From an uncultured Agitococcus sp. (GTDB taxonomy: Bacteria > Pseudomonadota > Gammaproteobacteria > Pseudomonadales > Moraxellaceae): a DNA stretch of 17,752 nt. Numbering within the stretch: the first letter of the stretch is position 1; the number at the start of each line of letters is the position of its first letter. Of the stretch, positions 13,051-17,752 are shown piece after piece. Location: positions 1 through 17,752 of the forward strand of contig NZ_CALETI010000059.1 in assembly GCF_937920075.1 (NCBI RefSeq). Reading direction: 5' to 3'. A model generated the notes under the pieces. The model saw only the letters and a list, made by a program, of their open reading frames with translations. It made no database searches and was not told the origin of the DNA. A program made the position numbers and the translations under genes.

Positions 13051-16000
13051 ATGACCCTTGCACCTGCTAAACCTGCAATCTATACACCCACTAATAAAAT
13101 TCGTTTTGTCACGGCGGCCAGTTTGTTTGATGGTCATGATGCATCAATTAATATTATGCGTCGGATGTTGCAAGCAACAGGTTGTGAAGTGATTCATTTA
13201 GGACATAATCGCTCGGTGGATGAGATTGTCACTTGTGCTTTGCAAGAAGATGCGCATGGCATTGCTCTTAGCTCGTATCAGGGTGGTCACAACGAATTTT
13301 TTAGTTATATGATTGATTTGCTGCGTGAGCGTGGCATTGGCCATATTAAAGTGTTTGGTGGTGGCGGTGGGGTGATTGTACCTGCCGAAATTAAAGCCTT
13401 ACATGAGTATGGTGTGACGAAGATTTTTTCCCCCGAAGATGGTGCAACCCTTGGTTTACAAGGCATGATTAACCTTTGTGCGCAAGGTGCAGACCAAGAT
13501 TTAGCCCATCAATACCCTGTTGATTTTGCCGATTTACAAGCGGCTGATGTCATGTTGCGTCAGCGAACTTTAGCGCGGATTATTTCTGCCTTAGAAGCCG
13601 ATGTTCTGCCCTATAAAAAAGAATTACTAGCGGCTGCGGTCGATAAAAAAACACCCGTTTTGGGCATTACAGGTACAGGTGGTGCAGGAAAATCCAGTTT
13701 AACCGATGAGATTTTACGCCGTTTTCGTTTAGATTTTAACGATAGCATTAATATTGCCATTATTTCGATTGACCCCTCACGCCGTAAATCAGGTGGCGCA
13801 TTATTGGGCGATAGAATCCGCATGAACGCCATTCATCATCCCAATATTTATATGCGTTCGTTGGCCACACGCAGTACAGGTGGCGAAATTTCGCAAGCTT
13901 TGCCCGATGTGATTGCCGCTTGCAAAGTGGCAAATTTTGATTTGATTATTGTTGAAACTTCGGGCATTGGTCAGGGTGATGCCGCGATTGTGCCTTATGT
14001 GGATTTGTCCTTATATGTCATGACTCCTGAGTTTGGTGCGGCCTCACAGCTCGAAAAAATTGATATGCTCGATTTTGCCGATATTGTTGCGATTAACAAG
14101 TTTGACCGCAAAGGCGCAAAAGACGCCTTACGTGATGTGTGCAAACAAGTGCAACGCAATCGTGAAGCCTTTATGCAAATGCCCGAAACCATGCCCGTTT
14201 TTGGCACGATTGCGGCGCGTTTTAATGATGATGGGGTCACGGCGTTATATCAGCAACTCAAAGCGGATTTAATCTCTAAAGGTTGGGTAGCACCCAAAAA
14301 CAGTCAATTGCCTGTGGTTAGTGTACGTAGTTCGAGCCAACAACAAAGCATTGTGCCACCTGCAAAAGTGCGTTATTTAGCCGAAATTGCCGATGCAGTG
14401 CGTACTTATCACCATTATGTTGAGCAACAAGCACAATTGGCGCGCCAACGTCAGCAATTACAAGCCACTCAATTGATGTTAAATGCATTAACTCCTCCCC
14501 CTGAAAAGGGGGAGGCAGGGAGGGGGTTAACAGACCCCACCCTGACCCTCCCCTTACAAGGGGAGGGAATGGCGTTAATTAATCAATTAATTGGTGAAAA
14601 AGATGCACAACTCAGCCATGAATCTAAACAACTATTAGCCCGTTGGTCAGAACTAAAACAGCGTTACGCACAAGACGAATTAGTGGTCAAAATTCGTGAT
14701 AAAGAATTGCGTACCAAACTGACCTATACCAGCTTATCGGGCAATAAAATTCCCAAAGTGGCTTTGCCAAAGTTTCATGATGCAGGTGATATTTTAGCGT
14801 GGCAATTACGCGAAAATATTGCAGGGGAGTTCCCTTTTACTGCAGGGGTGTTTCCGTTTAACCGTGAGGGTGAAGACCCGACACGAATGTTTGCGGGTGA
14901 GGGTGATGCCTTTCGTACCAATGCACGGTTTAAAAAAGTCTCCGAAGGCATGCCAGCCAAACGCTTATCAACCGCGTTTGATTCAGTCACTTTGTATGGT
15001 AATGACCCTGCTGAGCGTCCTGATATTTATGGCAAAATTGGTAATTCGGGCGTGTCGATTGCAACTTTAGAAGATATGAAAGTCTTATATGGTGGTTTTG
15101 ATTTAACCCATCCCATGACATCGGTGTCGATGACCATTAATGGCCCAGCACCGACTATTTTGGCGTTCTTTTTAAACACCGCGATTGACCAAAATATTGA
15201 AAAATTTGTCGCCAAAGAGCAACGCCAACCCGACGATGCAGAATTGGCAAACATTAAACAATGGACACTAGAAAATGTCCGTGGCACGGTGCAAGCCGAT
15301 ATTTTAAAAGAAGATCAAGGTCAAAATACCTGTATTTTTTCTACCGAATTTAGCTTAAAAGTCATGGGTGATATTCAGCAATATTTTGTTGAACATAATG
15401 TGCGTAATTTTTACTCGGTGTCTATTTCGGGCTATCACATTGCCGAAGCAGGCGCGAACCCCATTTCGCAATTAGCCTTTACGCTAGCAAATGGCTTTAC
15501 CTTTGTGGAGGCTTATTTAGCGCGGGGCATGAGTATTGATGATTTTGCGCCGAATTTATCGTTCTTTTTTAGCAATGGTATGGATCCTGAGTATACTGTG
15601 TTAGGCCGTGTCGCTCGGCGTATTTGGGCAGTGACCATGCGCGAAAAATATGGCGCAAACGAACGTAGTCAAAAACTCAAATATCATATTCAAACCAGCG
15701 GTCGTAGTTTACACGCCCAAGAAATTGATTTTAATGATATTCGTACTACGTTACAGGCATTGATTGCCATTTATGATAACTGCAACAGTTTACATACTAA
15801 TGCTTATGACGAAGCGATTACCACACCTACTGAAGAAAGTGTGCGTCGGGCAATGGCGATTCAGCTTATTATTAACCGTGAATGGGGCTTGGCGAAAAAT
15901 GAAAACCCCAATCAAGGTAGTTTTATTATCGACGAGTTGACTGATTTAGTCGAAGAAGCGGTGTTAAAAGAGTTTGAAGCAATTAGTGAGCGTGGTGGCG

Positions 16001-16380
16001 TGTTAGGCGCAATGGAAACAGGTTATCAACGTGGCAAGATTCAAGAAGAATCTATGTATTATGAACACTTAAAACACAGTGGCGAATATCCGATTATTGG
16101 TGTGAATACCTTCCGCAATCCTAAAGGTGATGCCACACCACAAAGTTTGGAGTTAGCACGTTCAACCGACAGTGAAAAGCAGTCGCAATTACAACGCTTA
16201 GCCACTTTTCAACAACATTATGCACAGCAAGCACCACAAGCCTTAGCACGTTTGCAACAAGTAGCGATTGAAGGTGGCAATATTTTTGCTGAGTTGATGA
16301 ACACCGTGCGTTATTGCTCATTAGGACAAATTACCGATGCTTTATTTTCGGTGGGTGGGCAATATAGAAGGAATATGTAG
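13051..16380 (+). CDS. icmF: Fused isobutyryl-CoA mutase IcmF (B12-dependent, with built-in G-protein chaperone)
   Basis: Interconverts isobutyryl-CoA and n-butyryl-CoA (some homologues also isovaleryl/pivalyl-CoA) using adenosylcobalamin. Domain order: B12-binding domain (about 17-150) with DGHD-ASI, H29 being the cobalt ligand; MeaB-like GTPase (about 200-420) with P-loop GTGGAGKSS (205-216 region), SIDPSRRKSGGALLGDR, ETSGIGQGD and NKFD (from N349); helical linker (about 435-560); and the mutase TIM barrel (about 560-1109) with NGPAPTILAFF, the IcmF-type GTVQADILKEDQGQNTCIFS, and SISGYHIAEAGA (from S791). The 1109 aa is slightly longer than usual because residues 481-506 are encoded by a palindromic repeat inserted in frame in the linker. 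All visible catalytic motifs are intact, so the enzyme is probably active. It is divergent from an AraC-type regulator. Confidence 0.97.
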   Translation: MTLAPAKPAIYTPTNKIRFVTAASLFDGHDASINIMRRMLQATGCEVIHLGHNRSVDEIVTCALQEDAHGIALSSYQGGHNEFFSYMIDLLRERGIGHIKVFGGGGGVIVPAEIKALHEYGVTKIFSPEDGATLGLQGMINLCAQGADQDLAHQYPVDFADLQAADVMLRQRTLARIISALEADVLPYKKELLAAAVDKKTPVLGITGTGGAGKSSLTDEILRRFRLDFNDSINIAIISIDPSRRKSGGALLGDRIRMNAIHHPNIYMRSLATRSTGGEISQALPDVIAACKVANFDLIIVETSGIGQGDAAIVPYVDLSLYVMTPEFGAASQLEKIDMLDFADIVAINKFDRKGAKDALRDVCKQVQRNREAFMQMPETMPVFGTIAARFNDDGVTALYQQLKADLISKGWVAPKNSQLPVVSVRSSSQQQSIVPPAKVRYLAEIADAVRTYHHYVEQQAQLARQRQQLQATQLMLNALTPPPEKGEAGRGLTDPTLTLPLQGEGMALINQLIGEKDAQLSHESKQLLARWSELKQRYAQDELVVKIRDKELRTKLTYTSLSGNKIPKVALPKFHDAGDILAWQLRENIAGEFPFTAGVFPFNREGEDPTRMFAGEGDAFRTNARFKKVSEGMPAKRLSTAFDSVTLYGNDPAERPDIYGKIGNSGVSIATLEDMKVLYGGFDLTHPMTSVSMTINGPAPTILAFFLNTAIDQNIEKFVAKEQRQPDDAELANIKQWTLENVRGTVQADILKEDQGQNTCIFSTEFSLKVMGDIQQYFVEHNVRNFYSVSISGYHIAEAGANPISQLAFTLANGFTFVEAYLARGMSIDDFAPNLSFFFSNGMDPEYTVLGRVARRIWAVTMREKYGANERSQKLKYHIQTSGRSLHAQEIDFNDIRTTLQALIAIYDNCNSLHTNAYDEAITTPTEESVRRAMAIQLIINREWGLAKNENPNQGSFIIDELTDLVEEAVLKEFEAISERGGVLGAMETGYQRGKIQEESMYYEHLKHSGEYPIIGVNTFRNPKGDATPQSLELARSTDSEKQSQLQRLATFQQHYAQQAPQALARLQQVAIEGGNIFAELMNTVRYCSLGQITDALFSVGGQYRRNM
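14492..14570. repeat. GC-rich palindromic repeat inserted in frame within icmF
   Basis: Two perfect hairpins, CCTCCCCCT/AGGGGGAGG (14494-14502, 14507-14515) and CCCTCCCCTT/AAGGGGAGGG (14546-14555, 14558-14567), flank a central imperfect dyad (CAGGGAGGGGGTT against ACCCCACCCTG). This is the form of widespread intergenic CTCCCCCT...AGGGGGAG repeats. Here it is read as part of IcmF, giving residues 481-506 (PPPEKGEAGRG, then TLTLPLQGEG), a low-complexity, proline/glycine-rich segment between helices of the linker. Its base composition stands out sharply from the surrounding gene. Confidence 0.85.
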
Positions 16381-16431
16381 CTTTCAGATAAACGCAGGTT
16401 CAATGACTGATGCGTCTTTGCCCAAAGGGAT

Positions 16432-16448
16432 GACTCACGGTTTGAGTC
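16432..16448. repeat. Small hairpin downstream of icmF
   Basis: GACTCA (16432-16437) and TGAGTC (16443-16448) form a 6-bp stem with a 5-nt loop, 52 bp after the icmF stop. No T-run follows, so its role as a terminator is doubtful. Confidence 0.3.
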
Positions 16449-16469
16449 GTGCTAAAAATGGCGTAAAGA

Positions 16470-16526
16470 GCGTCCCCTCCTTTTTTAAAGGAGGGTGTTC
16501 CCCTCTGTAAAAGAGGGGTTAGGGGA
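16470..16526. repeat. Palindromic GC-rich repeat between icmF and fadL-like gene
   Basis: Two hairpins in tandem: CCCTCCTTT/AAAGGAGGG (16475-16483, 16487-16495) and CCCCTCT/AGAGGGG (16500-16506, 16512-16518), then GTTAGGGG. It resembles in plan and composition the repeat inside icmF. The flanking genes converge, so the stacked hairpins may also end transcription from either side, although T-runs are poor. Confidence 0.7.
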
Positions 16527-16531
16527 ATTGA

Positions 16532-17752
16532 TTAGAATTTATAACCAATTTTAAAACCATAAGCGATCGCATTGTTATCTTCAAATTCAGCAACATAACC
16601 CGATGTATTGAATTGAGAACCTGATTGAGCTTTAGCATCGCCTAACCATAGATATTTTACTCCACCAGCAATGAAGTAATTCGGAGCAGGGCTATATTGA
16701 ACACCAACACCAACATTCCAATAACCTTCAGTTGGACCAAGTGTTGTTACTGGATTACCTGCGCCTGAATCCCAACCAACTGATACATTACCTGCCCAGT
16801 GATCATTGATTTTACGTCCTACACCAGCATTAATTGAGTATTGATCCTCAGTATAAGCAACAAGATCAAAACCATCTTTCTTCCCAGTTTTGTTCACAAC
16901 TGGAGCTAAAACAGATGCCGCACCAAACTTATAAGGGCGAATTGAAAAGTCTTTCCAATTTACCCAACGTAAATTTGCGAAAGCAACAGTATTAGCCATA
17001 ATCCCTGTTTGGAAGTCAAGATTAACCGATTGTGGCGTAGTGATTTCTGTAGGATTACCTTGAGTATTATTAATGTTGTTCAATGCTGCATCAAATGCAG
17101 CACTTCCAGTCATACCTGCTGCACCATGCTTTTCATAAGCATTCATTTCATGCGTAATTTTTGCACGATAGGTAAGTGAGGTCTTAAGCGCAATTTCAGG
17201 AATTTGATATGCAACACCAACTAACCAACCTACAGCTTCATCTCGACCTGTTTTAAAATCATAACCATTATAGGCACTATAGCTTGTGCCACGTAATAGT
17301 ACGGTACTATTCAATGTCTGATAGACTGCACCCGCATAAATATTCCAGTTCTGATTTGGTTGATAACCTAAAATTAAATTCAAATCTTCAGTATCAACGG
17401 TGACAGATGTGCCGCCTTTAAAAGGTACTGGACGGTTTTCTACAAAGTTATTTTTTCCACTATATTGTGCATTTGCGCCATAAGGTTGATCGTAAATTAG
17501 ACCAATAGAGAAATGTTCCGTTGCTTGAAGTTTTAATGCGGCATTTGGCGAATAGTAATAATTTGCCATATCACCTGTGTCATTTTGTGAAGTATCTTTC
17601 CCCGATACATCAGGATCAAGAACGGAGATACCAGCTTCAAAATAATTGCCTGGTTGTAAAAAAGGTGCAATAGACTGACCAGAACGGTCTAATGCTGCTG
17701 CAAAAACTGAAGTGCTTGGGAGTAAGCTAAGTAAAAGAGCGTGCTGAATCGC
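16532..17752 (-). CDS. Outer-membrane FadL/OmpP1-family transporter, start beyond the window
   Basis: The frame is open without interruption from the stop at 16532-16534 to the right edge, giving at least 406 residues; the true start lies outside. The first visible residues (IQHALLLSLLPSTSVFA) are the end of a signal peptide, and the mature protein begins AALDRSGQSIAPFLQPGNYFEAG, much like Acinetobacter FadL/OmpP1 proteins. An internal Met at 17569 is not the start. The rest alternates short amphipathic strands and loops (SIGLIYDQPYGANAQYSG, NLILGYQPNQNWNIYAGAVYQ, WNVGVGVQYSPAPNYFIAGGVKYLW) and ends in YKF, the terminal Phe recognised by the Bam machinery. The family takes up long-chain fatty acids or other hydrophobic compounds. 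The visible protein looks intact. Confidence 0.93.
   Translation of the reverse strand, partial: AIQHALLLSLLPSTSVFAAALDRSGQSIAPFLQPGNYFEAGISVLDPDVSGKDTSQNDTGDMANYYYSPNAALKLQATEHFSIGLIYDQPYGANAQYSGKNNFVENRPVPFKGGTSVTVDTEDLNLILGYQPNQNWNIYAGAVYQTLNSTVLLRGTSYSAYNGYDFKTGRDEAVGWLVGVAYQIPEIALKTSLTYRAKITHEMNAYEKHGAAGMTGSAAFDAALNNINNTQGNPTEITTPQSVNLDFQTGIMANTVAFANLRWVNWKDFSIRPYKFGAASVLAPVVNKTGKKDGFDLVAYTEDQYSINAGVGRKINDHWAGNVSVGWDSGAGNPVTTLGPTEGYWNVGVGVQYSPAPNYFIAGGVKYLWLGDAKAQSGSQFNTSGYVAEFEDNNAIAYGFKIGYKF

Noticed and set aside
16532..17569. Treating the FadL-like gene as complete from the internal Met at 17569
   Set aside because: The same frame continues upstream to the edge through a mature N-terminus and the end of a signal peptide, so that Met is internal.

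Overview
The window looks like chromosomal DNA of a gammaproteobacterium, most likely a member of the Moraxellaceae related to Acinetobacter or Agitococcus. This rests on three things: the mnmG-rsmG-parA-parB order, an AdeT-like periplasmic protein and a FadL-type porin that resemble Acinetobacter proteins, and a moderately AT-rich base composition. The genus is an inference from protein resemblance, not a search result.

Layout. Positions 1-1317 hold a compact, AT-rich, minus-strand operon of small accessory genes: a DUF4258-like protein, a ribbon-helix-helix-like protein, an unknown protein and perhaps a fourth gene cut by the left edge. It has its own promoter, overlapped by 23-bp-spaced direct repeats. 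It is divergent from a housekeeping block, mnmG (tRNA wobble-uridine modification), rsmG (16S rRNA methylation) and parA-parB (chromosome segregation), at 1521-5797. A palindromic REP-like repeat supplies the parB stop codon. A second, degenerate copy lies beyond a 79-aa basic protein gene, so that small gene is bracketed by repeats. Next come an unknown 107-aa gene, a secreted START-domain protein and an AdeT-like putative solute-binding protein, ended by a strong bidirectional terminator shared with the convergent dsbB.

The minus-strand stretch 8415-12905 carries dsbB, a 125-bp nested palindromic element, gshA, a 46-aa DUF2256 zinc-ribbon gene, an atypical SDR lacking the catalytic Tyr, and an AraC-family regulator. 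Divergent from the regulator is icmF, a fused isobutyryl-CoA mutase (B12 domain, G-protein chaperone, mutase domain). Its linker contains an in-frame insertion of a palindromic repeat. The window ends with a minus-strand FadL/OmpP1 porin gene whose start lies beyond the right edge; a related palindromic repeat separates it from icmF.

Themes. Most genes are core functions: translation fidelity, segregation, thiol/redox chemistry (DsbB, GshA) and short-chain acyl-CoA and fatty-acid metabolism (IcmF, FadL). The unusual content is the accessory operon with its iteron-like operator, which could be an undescribed toxin-antitoxin-like system, and several small palindromic repeat families, one of which has been incorporated into a large enzyme.
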